Source of the DNA: Agromyces sp. CF514
GTDB taxonomy: Bacteria; Actinomycetota; Actinomycetes; Actinomycetales; Microbacteriaceae
Length of the DNA: 64,000 nt
Direction: 5' to 3'
Assembly (NCBI RefSeq): GCF_900113185.1
Contig: NZ_FOZD01000003.1
Span: 186,001 to 250,000, forward strand
Shown piece by piece: positions 24,801 through 32,571 of the stretch (within the stretch, counting starts at the first letter, position 1; every line of letters begins with the position of its first letter). The notes below the pieces were generated by a model that worked only from the letters and a program-made list of their open reading frames with translations, had not been told where the DNA came from and made no database searches. The position numbers and the translations under genes were made by a program.

Positions 24801-25808
24801 ATGAGCAGTGCACTCGATGACGTCGACCGTCGCATCGCCGCGGCGCTCGTCCAGGACGGACGCGCGTCGTGGCGTCGCATCGCCGCTGCGATCGGCGAGC
24901 CCGAACGCAGCGTCGCCCGGCGGGGTGCCCGCCTGCTCGACGAGGGTGTGCTGCGGGTGCTGGCCATCCCGAACCCGCGCTCGGGGTTCGGGCGCGAGGG
25001 CTACGTGCTGCGGGTCGACGCGGCACCTGCCGACCTCCAGCGCGTCGCCCACGCCCTCGCCGACCGGGGCGACGTGCCGTGGGTCTCGGTGCTCGCGTCG
25101 TCGAGCTCGTGCATCGGCGAGGCGTACCTGCTGCCCGGAGGCCTGTCGGAGTTCCTCTCCGAGGGGCTCGCCGCGATCCCGGGACTCACCGACTACCGCG
25201 TCGAGCCGATCACGCGGTACCACCGCACGTCCTCCGGCTGGCGGCCCGACGTGCTGACGCCCGAGCAGCAGGTCGAGCTCGGCGAGCACGACGAACGCGC
25301 CGCGCTCTTCTCGGCGGGCGTCGAGTCCGACCAGGCGGCGCGCACGCTGCTCGAGGCCATGGCCGACGACGGACGCGCGACGGCGCAGTCGCTGGCCGAG
25401 CGGCTCTCGGTCTCGAAGGCGACGATCTCGGCGCGGATCGACCGGGCACGGGCCTCTGGCCAGATCTTCATCCGAGGCGTGGTCAGCCCGAAGGCGCTCG
25501 GGCTCGGGGCCGAGGCGCACCTGCGGCTCGAGCCCAGGCTCGCCGAGCTCGACGCCGTCGCGAACCGCCTGGCGGCACTGTCGATGACCCGGGTCTGCGC
25601 CGTCGTCGGCACCGTCGTCACGGCGAACGTCGCGACGACCGACGTCGCGCAGCTCGAACGGGAGCTCGCCGCGCTCGCCGTCGAGTTCCCGTCGATCGAG
25701 CCGATCCGCATCGACCACGTGGCCGACGGGCTGAAGCGCTCCGGCATCAGGTTCGTCGACGAACGGCCGGCGGCCGGACTGCACGTGCCCGTCGTCACGT
25801 CGGACTGA
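24801..25808 (+). CDS. tandem Lrp/AsnC-type regulator
   Basis: 335 residues holding two Lrp/AsnC units in a row. The first helix-turn-helix is near residues 8-50 (DDVDRRIAAALVQDGRASWRR), the second near 177-215 (QAARTLLEAMADDGRATAQSL), each followed by a ligand-binding-like ferredoxin domain. Classical AsnC proteins are about 150 residues with a single unit; the duplicated form is found in actinobacteria. Located 36 bp after the amidohydrolase, it probably senses an amino acid released by that enzyme. Confidence 0.82.
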   Translation: MSSALDDVDRRIAAALVQDGRASWRRIAAAIGEPERSVARRGARLLDEGVLRVLAIPNPRSGFGREGYVLRVDAAPADLQRVAHALADRGDVPWVSVLASSSSCIGEAYLLPGGLSEFLSEGLAAIPGLTDYRVEPITRYHRTSSGWRPDVLTPEQQVELGEHDERAALFSAGVESDQAARTLLEAMADDGRATAQSLAERLSVSKATISARIDRARASGQIFIRGVVSPKALGLGAEAHLRLEPRLAELDAVANRLAALSMTRVCAVVGTVVTANVATTDVAQLERELAALAVEFPSIEPIRIDHVADGLKRSGIRFVDERPAAGLHVPVVTSD

Positions 25809-25832
25809 CGCGACACAGCCGGGCCTCGCGCC

Positions 25833-25862
25833 TGGGGCCTCGGCGCGTGGGGCCTCGGCGCC
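25833..25862 (+). repeat. 15-bp tandem duplication
   Basis: TGGGGCCTCGGCGCG at 25833-25847 and TGGGGCCTCGGCGCC at 25848-25862, with a degenerate copy just before, 25 bp after the AsnC stop codon. Confidence 0.65.
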
Positions 25863-25923
25863 CGTGGGCGGTATCGACTCTCGCCCGCGGCATCCGCTCG
25901 GCCGGTGTTCGGGGAGTCCTCGG

Positions 25924-26052
25924 TAGACTGTGAGCGGTCGTCGGATCCCGTCGGCCCTGGGCGCGCACATCGGCGCGCACTCGCTCGTGGCCGTTCGCGC
26001 ATTGCGGAGCCCCGCCCGCGCCCCACGAGCGACGTTCGTTCAGGCGCATCAC
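25924..26052 (+). promoter_or_regulatory. promoter and structured leader of the MFS gene
   Basis: TAGACT at 25924-25929 is a good -10 box, giving a leader of about 115 nt. In it TCGCTCGTGG (25981-25990) pairs perfectly with CCACGAGCGA (26023-26032), enclosing a smaller stem GCGG/CCGC. No strong ribosome site precedes the ATG at 26053. No known riboswitch class was recognised. Confidence 0.4.
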
Positions 26053-27252
26053 ATGACCTCTTCGATTCCCACCGTTCACCCTGCGCCGCCGTTCCCGTGG
26101 CTCGGGCTCATCGTGCTCGCCGCAGCCGTGTTCCTCTCGGTCACGATCGAGATGCTGCCGACCGGCCTGCTGCCCGACATGAGCCGCGAGCTCGGCGTCG
26201 CCGAGCCGCTCGTCGGGCTGCTCGTGACCGTCTTCGCCGCCACCGTCGTGGCGCTCACGGTCCCGCTCGCGGCGCTCACGAAGCGCGTCGGTCGCCGCCG
26301 GCTCATCGTCATCACGCTCGCCGTGCTCGCGCTCAGCTGCGTGCTCACGGCGCTCGCGCCGAACTACCCGACCGTGCTCGTGACGCGCATCATCGGCGGC
26401 GCGGCGCACGGCGTGTTCTGGTCGGTCGTCGGCGCGTACGCCGGCCACCTCGTGCCCAAGGAGCAGCTCGCGCGCGCCGTCTCGATCACGGTCGCCGGCG
26501 GCTCGGCCGCGTTCGTGCTCGGCGTGCCGCTCGGCACCGCGCTCGGCCAGGCGCTCGGCTGGCGCATCGCATTCGCGGCCATGGGCGTGCTCACCCTGCT
26601 CGGCGCCCTGCTCGTCTGGCGGTTCCTCCCGCCGGTGCGACACCACGCCGGAGAAGCGGATGCCGCGCCGGTGCGAGTACGCAAGGACCCCACGTTCGTG
26701 CCCGTCATCGTGGTCTGCGTCATCACCGCGACCGCGATGATCGGCATGTACAGCTTCTACACGTACGTCGCGCCCTACATGACCGACGTCATGGGCCTGC
26801 CGTCGAGCGCGATCAGCCCGATGCTGCTGGCCTACGGCATCGCCGGCGCGGTCGGCCTCGTGCTGGCGGGCGCGGTGCTCGGACGCCGCCCGACGGTGGG
26901 CCTCGTCGTGGCGATGGTCGCGACCGCGCTCGGCGCGGCCGGGCTCGCGGCGTTCCCCGCGGTGCCGGTCGTGTCGATCGCGAGCTTCCTGCTCTTCGGC
27001 ACCGCGTTCGGCGCGCTGCCGACGATGCTGAACACCAGGCTGCTGCACTCGGCGTCGGCGAAGATCCGCGACGCCGCGGCATCCTTCTACACGACCGCGT
27101 TCAACACGGGCATCGGCGGCGGCGCCCTGCTCGGCGCGGCGCTCTACGGCGTCATCGGCCTCGCGGCGCTGCCCTGGGTGCTGGTCGGCCTCTTCGCGTG
27201 CGCCACGGTCGCGCTCGTCTGGACTGCGCTCGTCAACCGCGTGGGGCAGTAG
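26053..27252 (+). CDS. MFS transporter, DHA1 type
   Basis: 399 residues, 12 predicted helices. Motif A-like loop LAALTKRVGRRRLIV after helix 2, the arginine-containing helix 4 (TRIIGGAAHGVFWSVVGAYAGHLVP) and the helix 5 pattern GVPLGTALGQALGWR of DHA1 exporters (arabinose-efflux/AraJ-like). Likely a sugar or drug exporter. The ATG at 26053 is used; the upstream in-frame GTG at 25930 would lie next to the -10 box and would add a basic, non-membrane extension. Confidence 0.85.
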   Translation: MTSSIPTVHPAPPFPWLGLIVLAAAVFLSVTIEMLPTGLLPDMSRELGVAEPLVGLLVTVFAATVVALTVPLAALTKRVGRRRLIVITLAVLALSCVLTALAPNYPTVLVTRIIGGAAHGVFWSVVGAYAGHLVPKEQLARAVSITVAGGSAAFVLGVPLGTALGQALGWRIAFAAMGVLTLLGALLVWRFLPPVRHHAGEADAAPVRVRKDPTFVPVIVVCVITATAMIGMYSFYTYVAPYMTDVMGLPSSAISPMLLAYGIAGAVGLVLAGAVLGRRPTVGLVVAMVATALGAAGLAAFPAVPVVSIASFLLFGTAFGALPTMLNTRLLHSASAKIRDAAASFYTTAFNTGIGGGALLGAALYGVIGLAALPWVLVGLFACATVALVWTALVNRVGQ

Positions 27253-27274
27253 GACGCGTGGGCCAGTAGGCCGC
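27241..27274 (+). repeat. 17-bp tandem duplication at the MFS stop codon
   Basis: Two copies, 27241-27257 and 27258-27274, 15 of 17 identical; the first contains the last codons and TAG stop of the MFS gene, so the second carries a duplicated stop region. Confidence 0.7.
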
Positions 27275-27305
27275 GTGCGCCGGTCGGGGTCGAACCGGCC
27301 GATGC

Positions 27306-27773
27306 CTACCCGACTGACGGCGGCGGAACGGGCGGGCCGATCATGAGCAGCACGGTGAAGGCTGCGGCCACGCCGATGACGCCGACGGCGATCGACACGA
27401 ACGGGCGGGCGAGCACGAGGCGCAGCACCCGGTTCGGGAACGAGCCGTCGGCCGGGTGATCGCCCCGCTCGCGGCGCCAGTCGCCCTCGAGGTGGCCTCG
27501 GCGCACGAGCCAGAGCTCGAACGGAACGGTCGCGTAGGGCACGATCGCCGTCAGCAGGGCGAACGCGATGCGGCCGACGTTCCAGCGCTGGTTCACTCCG
27601 ACGACGACGGCGATGACCGCGTACGACAGGAACACGAACCCGTGGATGCCGCCGCCGATCGTCACGGCGATGTCGACGCCGAAGCCGTACTTCAGCACCA
27701 TGCCCGCGATGAGCAGGGTCCAGGTGATCGCCTCGGCGACGGCGAAGGTGCGGTACAGGCGTTTCGGTGACAC
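27306..27773 (-). CDS. DUF3817 membrane protein
   Basis: 155 residues, four hydrophobic segments. The N-terminal pattern (SPKRLYRTFAVAEAITWTLL, then GMVLKYGFG and a histidine in GGGIHGFVFL) is that of the DUF3817 integral membrane family common in actinobacteria; function unknown. GTG start at 27773 chosen because GGAG lies 6-7 nt upstream; the longer ORF adds a basic arginine-rich extension without support. Convergent with the MFS gene. Confidence 0.8.
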   Translation of the reverse strand: MSPKRLYRTFAVAEAITWTLLIAGMVLKYGFGVDIAVTIGGGIHGFVFLSYAVIAVVVGVNQRWNVGRIAFALLTAIVPYATVPFELWLVRRGHLEGDWRRERGDHPADGSFPNRVLRLVLARPFVSIAVGVIGVAAAFTVLLMIGPPVPPPSVG

Positions 27774-27915
27774 GGGTGGCTCCAGAGGTGGTCGGGTCCT
27801 TCCATGTTCGCAAAGGGCCCTGTGCGATCGCCTCCTCCGAACGATTGAAGATCGGCGATCGGATGCCGCGGGCGGGCGCCCGAACGCGCCCGGTCGGCGC
27901 CCGAACACCAGCGAG

Positions 27916-27921
27916 TACCCT
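27916..27921 (+). promoter_or_regulatory. -10 box of leaderless apt
   Basis: TACCCT, then 6 nt (TGACCG), then GTG at 27928; no ribosome site. Confidence 0.6.
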
Positions 27922-27927
27922 TGACCG

Positions 27928-28461
27928 GTGACCGATCAAGACGTACGCGCGCTCGTCGAATCGCATCTGGCGACGATTCCCGACTTCCCCGAGCCGGGAG
28001 TGCTGTTCCGCGACCTGACGCCCGTGTTCGCCGACGGTCCCGCGTTCCACGCCCTGTCCGAGGCGCTCACGGCGCCGTTCGCCGGCCGCTTCGACGTGCT
28101 CGCGGGCGTCGAGGCGCGCGGGTTCCTGCTCGCGGGCGCCGCTTCGGTGCTGAGCGGTGCCGGCGTGCTGCCCGTGCGCAAGGCGGGCAAGCTGCCGCGC
28201 AAGGTGCTGCGCGAGGAGTACGCCCTCGAGTACGGCACGGCCGCGCTCGAGGTGCACGAGGGCGAGGTGCCGCCAGGCACGCGCGTGCTCGTCGTCGATG
28301 ACGTGCTCGCGACGGGCGGCACCGTCGGAGCCGCAGCGCGCCTCATCGAGCGCGCCGGCTGGCAGGTCGCGGGCGTGGCGGTCGCGATCGAGCTCGTCGA
28401 CCTCGGCGGGCGCGGGGCGCTCGGCGACCGCTACGAGGTCTTCTCGCTGCTGCAGTACTGA
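27928..28461 (+). CDS. apt: adenine phosphoribosyltransferase
   Basis: 177 residues, the usual length. It converts adenine and PRPP to AMP in purine salvage. The PRPP motif VLVVDDVLATGGT lies near residues 121-133; the N-terminal IPDFPEPGVLFRDLTPVF and the hood-region ARGFLLAGA are typical of APRT. GTG start 7 nt after the -10 box, so probably leaderless. It is the only purine salvage gene in the window, lying among accessory genes and on the opposite strand to the pur genes. Confidence 0.95.
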   Translation: MTDQDVRALVESHLATIPDFPEPGVLFRDLTPVFADGPAFHALSEALTAPFAGRFDVLAGVEARGFLLAGAASVLSGAGVLPVRKAGKLPRKVLREEYALEYGTAALEVHEGEVPPGTRVLVVDDVLATGGTVGAAARLIERAGWQVAGVAVAIELVDLGGRGALGDRYEVFSLLQY

Positions 28462-28528
28462 TCGCGGCCGACCGGGTCCGCGGCGCGGTCGCTCACGACG
28501 CGTTCGCACCCGGCGCGGCCGAGCCGGC

Positions 28529-30121
28529 TCACGCCGACGCGGCCGCCTGCCTGGCCCGCAGGTCCTTGCGCAGGATCTTGCCAGAGGTCGACTTGGGCAC
28601 GACGTCGATGAACTCGACCGCCCGCACCTTCTCGTGCGGCGCGACGTGCTCGGCCACGAAGGCCATCACGTCGTCGGCCGAGAGCTCGGCGCCCGACTGC
28701 GCGACGACGAACGCCTTCGGGATCTCCTGCCCGTCGTCGTCGAGCACGCCGATGACTGCGGCATCCGCGATCTTCGGATGCCCGAGCAGCACCGCCTCGA
28801 GCACCGCGGGCGCGACCTGGTAGCCCTTGTACTTGATGAGCTCCTTGAGCCGATCGACGATGCGGTAGACGCCGTCGGCTGTGACGGTCGCGATGTCGCC
28901 CGTGTGCAGCCACGCGTCGCCGTCGAGCATGTCGGCGGTGGCCTCGGGCTTGCCGAGGTAACCCTGCATCACCTGCGGCCCGCGGATCCACAGCTCGCCC
29001 GGCTCGCTCGCGCCGTCGGCGGGCAGGTCGACGTCGACGCCCGACTCGACGTCGACCACCCGCGCCTCGGTGTTCGGCAGCAGGTGGCCGATGCTCGAGC
29101 GGTCGAGGTCGGGGCGGTCGACGGCGATGACATGGGTCACGGGGCTCGTCTCGGTCATGCCGTAGCCCTGGCACACGACGCAGCCGATGCGCTCGGCGAC
29201 GAGCTCGGCGAGCGCCCCGTCGAGCGGGGCGGCACCCGAGAACACGACCTTCACGCTCGAGAGGTCGGCCTGTTCGACGAGCGGATGCTTCGCGAGCGCG
29301 ACCGCGATCGGCGGTGCGATGAACACCCAGGTCGCACGGTGCTCGCCGATGACGCGCAGGAACTCGACGAGGTCGAACCTCGGCATGGTGACGAGGCTCG
29401 CGCGGCGCTTGAGCGCGTAGTTCAGCAGCACCGTCATGCCGTAGATGTGGAAGAACGGCAGCACCGCGAGCACGCGGTCGTCGCGTTCGAGCCCGATCGC
29501 CGCGATGCACTGCGTGACGTTCGCGACGAGATTGCGGTGCGTGAGCATGACGCCCTTCGGCCGCCCCGTCGTGCCCGACGAGTACGGCAGCACGGCGAGG
29601 TGCTCGGCCGGGTCGAACGAGACGTCGGGCGCCGGCCGCCCCTCCGACAGGAGGTCGCGGAGCGACGGATGCCCCTCGGCGCCGTCGAGCACGACCAGGT
29701 GGTCGTCGGGCACGCCGACGCGCTCGGCCGCTGCCTTGGCCTGGGGGAGCAGCGGCGAGACCGTGAAGAACCAGCGGGCACCGGCATCCGTCAACTGGTT
29801 CGCGATCTCGTCGGCCGTGTAGAGCGAGTTCAGCGTCGTGGCGGTCGCACCGGAGCGCAGGATGCCGTGGAACACCGTCGCGAACGCGGGCACGTTCGGG
29901 CAGAGCAGCGCGACGACGTCGCCGACGCCGACGTCGCGCGCGGCCAGGGCCCCGGCGAGCAGCTCGACCTGCCCGACGAGCTGGCGGTAGGTCGTCGTGG
30001 CCCCGCTCGTGCCGTCGATGATCGCGACCGCATCGAGGTCGGACTCGTCGAGGCCTCCGAAGAGGAACTCGAACACGGACTGGTCGGGAATCGTCGCGTC
30101 GGGGTGCGGGCTGCTGGCCAT
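28529..30121 (-). CDS. acyl-CoA ligase (4-coumarate:CoA ligase type)
   Basis: 530 residues of the ANL adenylate-forming family. P-loop SSGTTGRPKGVMLTHRN (about residues 171-187), A5 motif YGMTETSPVTH (about 321), A7 LHTGD, A8 RLKELIKYKGYQVAP and the catalytic lysine in TSGKILRKDL near the C-terminus. It activates a carboxylic acid (aromatic or fatty) as acyl-AMP then acyl-CoA. The ATG at 30121 follows GGAGATCC; the longer ORF is rejected. No neighbouring CoA pathway gene indicates its substrate. Confidence 0.9.
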   Translation of the reverse strand: MASSPHPDATIPDQSVFEFLFGGLDESDLDAVAIIDGTSGATTTYRQLVGQVELLAGALAARDVGVGDVVALLCPNVPAFATVFHGILRSGATATTLNSLYTADEIANQLTDAGARWFFTVSPLLPQAKAAAERVGVPDDHLVVLDGAEGHPSLRDLLSEGRPAPDVSFDPAEHLAVLPYSSGTTGRPKGVMLTHRNLVANVTQCIAAIGLERDDRVLAVLPFFHIYGMTVLLNYALKRRASLVTMPRFDLVEFLRVIGEHRATWVFIAPPIAVALAKHPLVEQADLSSVKVVFSGAAPLDGALAELVAERIGCVVCQGYGMTETSPVTHVIAVDRPDLDRSSIGHLLPNTEARVVDVESGVDVDLPADGASEPGELWIRGPQVMQGYLGKPEATADMLDGDAWLHTGDIATVTADGVYRIVDRLKELIKYKGYQVAPAVLEAVLLGHPKIADAAVIGVLDDDGQEIPKAFVVAQSGAELSADDVMAFVAEHVAPHEKVRAVEFIDVVPKSTSGKILRKDLRARQAAASA

Positions 30122-30261
30122 CGGATCTCCTTCGATCTGCGGTGCAGCCATCCTCCGCCATCGGGTCGGTCGAGGGAAGAGCGGATGCCGCGGCGCACCG
30201 CAGAGACGCCCGCGCACCCACGGCGACGGCCGGCGGGCAATCCGGCGGGTTAGCCGGCGCG

Positions 30262-30498
30262 TCAGCCCCGAGGGCGTCGGAGCGACCGGACCAGGAACAG
30301 GACCGCCACGATGACCGAGGTCGCCGCGATGCCCACCGCGATCAGCGCGAACGCGATGTAGCGGGCCTCGGTCTCGTCGCCGCGGTACGGCTGCGCGTCC
30401 GACCAGTCGAGCGAGACCCGGACGAAGACCGCGGCGAGGAGCAGGCCGCCGGCCGCGATCGTCGCGGCGATGAGCGAGGCCCGCAGCCTCCGGTTCAC
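30262..30498 (-). CDS. small two-helix membrane protein
   Basis: 78 residues, helices about residues 7-27 (LIAATIAAGGLLLAAVFVRV) and 49-71 (AFALIAVGIAATSVIVAVLFL), with an acidic loop between. GTG start at 30498 chosen; the gene lies 19 bp after the alcohol dehydrogenase of the phosphonate operon but shows no functional link. Unknown function. Confidence 0.6.
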   Translation of the reverse strand: MNRRLRASLIAATIAAGGLLLAAVFVRVSLDWSDAQPYRGDETEARYIAFALIAVGIAATSVIVAVLFLVRSLRRPRG

Positions 30499-30517
30499 GG
30501 ACGGCTCGGTTCGGCGA

Positions 30518-31750
30518 TCACCCCTCGACGGTATCGTGCGGCCTGACGGCCCGCGGATCGATCGCGACGCGCACGTGCGCTCCGCTCGCCGCAACCTCGA
30601 TCGCCGTGTCGAGGTCGTCGAGGGCGAACCGCGCACCGACCAGGTGGTCGCGCCCGAACGTGCCGGGAGACCCGCTCAGGAACCCGATCGCGCGCTGCAG
30701 GTGCCGTGGCGCGTAGTTGTGCACGCCGGTGATGGTCAGGAGCCGGCGCACCACCTGCTCGGGGTCGAGCTCCACCGCGGGCCCCGGCGAGACGCTGCCC
30801 ACGAGCACCACCGTGCCGCCGACCGCGCATGCGTCGATCACCGAACGCACCGAGCTCACGGCACCGGAGGCCTCGATCGCGACCAGGGGCGCCGGTGCGG
30901 CGAGCGCGGCGAGCTGCGCGGCCAGCGGACCCTCGCCGGGGTCGAGCACGACATCGGCGCCGAAGCGCAGTGCGGTCGCCCGCCTCGCGGGATCCGGGTC
31001 GACGACCACGACCGTGGCCCCGGCCTCGGAGACGATCGCCGTCGCGGCGATGCCGATCATGCCGGCGCCGCTGATGAGCACCGTGACGCCGAGCGGCTCG
31101 CCGCGTGGCTCCCCGCCCGGGTCGGCGGGGGAGGTGCCGGTGGTGCTGGTGCCGCCAGGGCCCGGCGCCCGGGTGCCGAACTGCGCGGCCCCGGCCTCGA
31201 CGGCGGCGACCGCCGTCGCGGTCGAGCAGGCGGCGGGTGCCGCGAGCTCGGCGGCGAGGTGCTCCGGCACCCGCACGATGGCCGTGCCGGCCCGCAGGTG
31301 CACGTGCGTCGCGAACCCGCCCGAGAGCTCCCAGCCGCGCTCGAGTCGTTCGTGGCCGTACTTGCGCAGCGCGAGGCACTTCTGGGACAGCCCGCGAAGG
31401 CAGCGCTCGCAGTGCCCGCAGCTCGCGGTGACGCTCCACACGATGCGGTCGCCGAGCGCGAGCGGCGTGCCGTCGACGGTCGCCGCCCCGCCGGGGCCGA
31501 GGGCGACGACGTGGCCCACCTGCTCGTGCCCGAGCACGCTAGGGGCGGGCGACCTGCGGTGGCCGAGCACGGTGTGCACATCCGATCCGCAGATCGTGGC
31601 GAGCTCGACCTCGACGAGCGCCTCGCCCTCGCGGAGCTCCAGGCCGGGCACCGCGATCGACTCGTGGGGCCGTCCGACCTCGTGCCACACCATCGCCGTG
31701 GGCGAGGGCTTCACGAGCACGGCGCCGGCCTCGGCGCGCACGAGGGTCAC
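30518..31750 (-). CDS. zinc alcohol dehydrogenase of the phosphonate operon
   Basis: 410 residues. Catalytic zinc region CGSDVHTVLGHRR and LGHEQVGHVV; structural zinc cysteines CGHCERCLRGLSQKC. It matches the medium-chain dehydrogenases proposed for phosphonate catabolism (TIGR03366-type), consistent with its place as last gene of the operon. Compared with the paralogue at 15641-16825 it has a Gly/Pro/Thr-rich insertion (about residues 180-215) just before the Rossmann motif VLISGAGMIG. GTG start overlaps the HAD stop (GTGA). It could oxidise or reduce the aldehyde/alcohol product of phosphonate breakdown; the exact substrate is unproven. Confidence 0.82.
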   Translation of the reverse strand: MTLVRAEAGAVLVKPSPTAMVWHEVGRPHESIAVPGLELREGEALVEVELATICGSDVHTVLGHRRSPAPSVLGHEQVGHVVALGPGGAATVDGTPLALGDRIVWSVTASCGHCERCLRGLSQKCLALRKYGHERLERGWELSGGFATHVHLRAGTAIVRVPEHLAAELAAPAACSTATAVAAVEAGAAQFGTRAPGPGGTSTTGTSPADPGGEPRGEPLGVTVLISGAGMIGIAATAIVSEAGATVVVVDPDPARRATALRFGADVVLDPGEGPLAAQLAALAAPAPLVAIEASGAVSSVRSVIDACAVGGTVVLVGSVSPGPAVELDPEQVVRRLLTITGVHNYAPRHLQRAIGFLSGSPGTFGRDHLVGARFALDDLDTAIEVAASGAHVRVAIDPRAVRPHDTVEG

Positions 31751-32571
31751 GCGCGCACGACGGCGGGTGCGCCGGACCCGAGGTCCGCGTCGTCGCCGAG
31801 GCCGAGCAGCGCGGGGAGGTCGGCGATGGAGTCGAGCACCTCGTCGGCGCCCGCCTCCTCGAGCGCGTCGCGGTCGTGCGCGCCCGTGAGCACGCCGACG
31901 ACGAGCCCGGCGCCGGCGTTGACGCCCGAGAGCATGTCGCTGCGGGTGTCGCCGATGACGACCATGGCATCGACCGAGGAGGTCTCGGTGCGCAGGAGCG
32001 CCGTGAGCGGCATGTCGGGGTGCGGGCGACCGCGGCCGGCGTCCGCCGGGGCGAGCACGAGGTCGGCGAGGTCGTTCCAGCCGAGCGCGTCGAGTAGGGC
32101 ATCGCGCGTCGCGGGCGAGAATCCGGTGGTCAGCACCACGGAGGCACCGGCGCCCCGAAGCGCGCGGATGGTCGCCTCCGCGCCTGGGATCGCCTCGACG
32201 CCGACCTCGGCGATGAGCTCGGCGTAGGCACGCTCGAACTCGTCGTTCGCACGCTGCGCGAGCTCCTCGTCGCCGGTGAGCACGCGGAAGACCGCGATCT
32301 TCGACTGGCCCATGGTCTCGCGAACGTACTCGAGAGCCTCCTCGCGGGCAGCTCCCTCGGGTGCGAAGCCCGCGCGTTCCGCGGCGAGTGCGAAGGCGCG
32401 CTCGACGAGCCCGTCGTCGCGAACGGTGGTTCCGGCCATGTCGAGCACGACGAGCTCGATCTCGTGCGACTCGTCGAACTCGGCGAGGTCGTCGAGATCG
32501 TCGAGCTCCTCGAACCGGTCTTCGGGGTCGAGCGTCTCGGGGTCGACGGCGGTGTCGGTTTCGATGGTCAT
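31747..32571 (-). CDS. phosphonatase-like HAD hydrolase
   Basis: 274 residues. HAD motif I VLDMAGTTV (about residues 42-50), motif II TTGF, motif III region with PHPDMP, and motif IV VVIGDTRSDM. The DMAGTT nucleophile motif is that of the phosphonatase-like (PhnX-related, TIGR03351-type) family rather than of generic phosphatases. The first 38 residues form an unusual acidic extension (EELDDLDDLAEFDE). Overlaps the oxidoreductase stop as ATGA. Expected to cleave a C-P or P-ester bond of an oxidised phosphonate such as phosphonoacetaldehyde. Confidence 0.83.
   Translation of the reverse strand: MTIETDTAVDPETLDPEDRFEELDDLDDLAEFDESHEIELVVLDMAGTTVRDDGLVERAFALAAERAGFAPEGAAREEALEYVRETMGQSKIAVFRVLTGDEELAQRANDEFERAYAELIAEVGVEAIPGAEATIRALRGAGASVVLTTGFSPATRDALLDALGWNDLADLVLAPADAGRGRPHPDMPLTALLRTETSSVDAMVVIGDTRSDMLSGVNAGAGLVVGVLTGAHDRDALEEAGADEVLDSIADLPALLGLGDDADLGSGAPAVVRA

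Noticed and set aside
25930..26052. Upstream GTG start for the MFS gene
   Set aside because: The GTG touches the -10 box, and the added 41 residues are basic and non-membrane.
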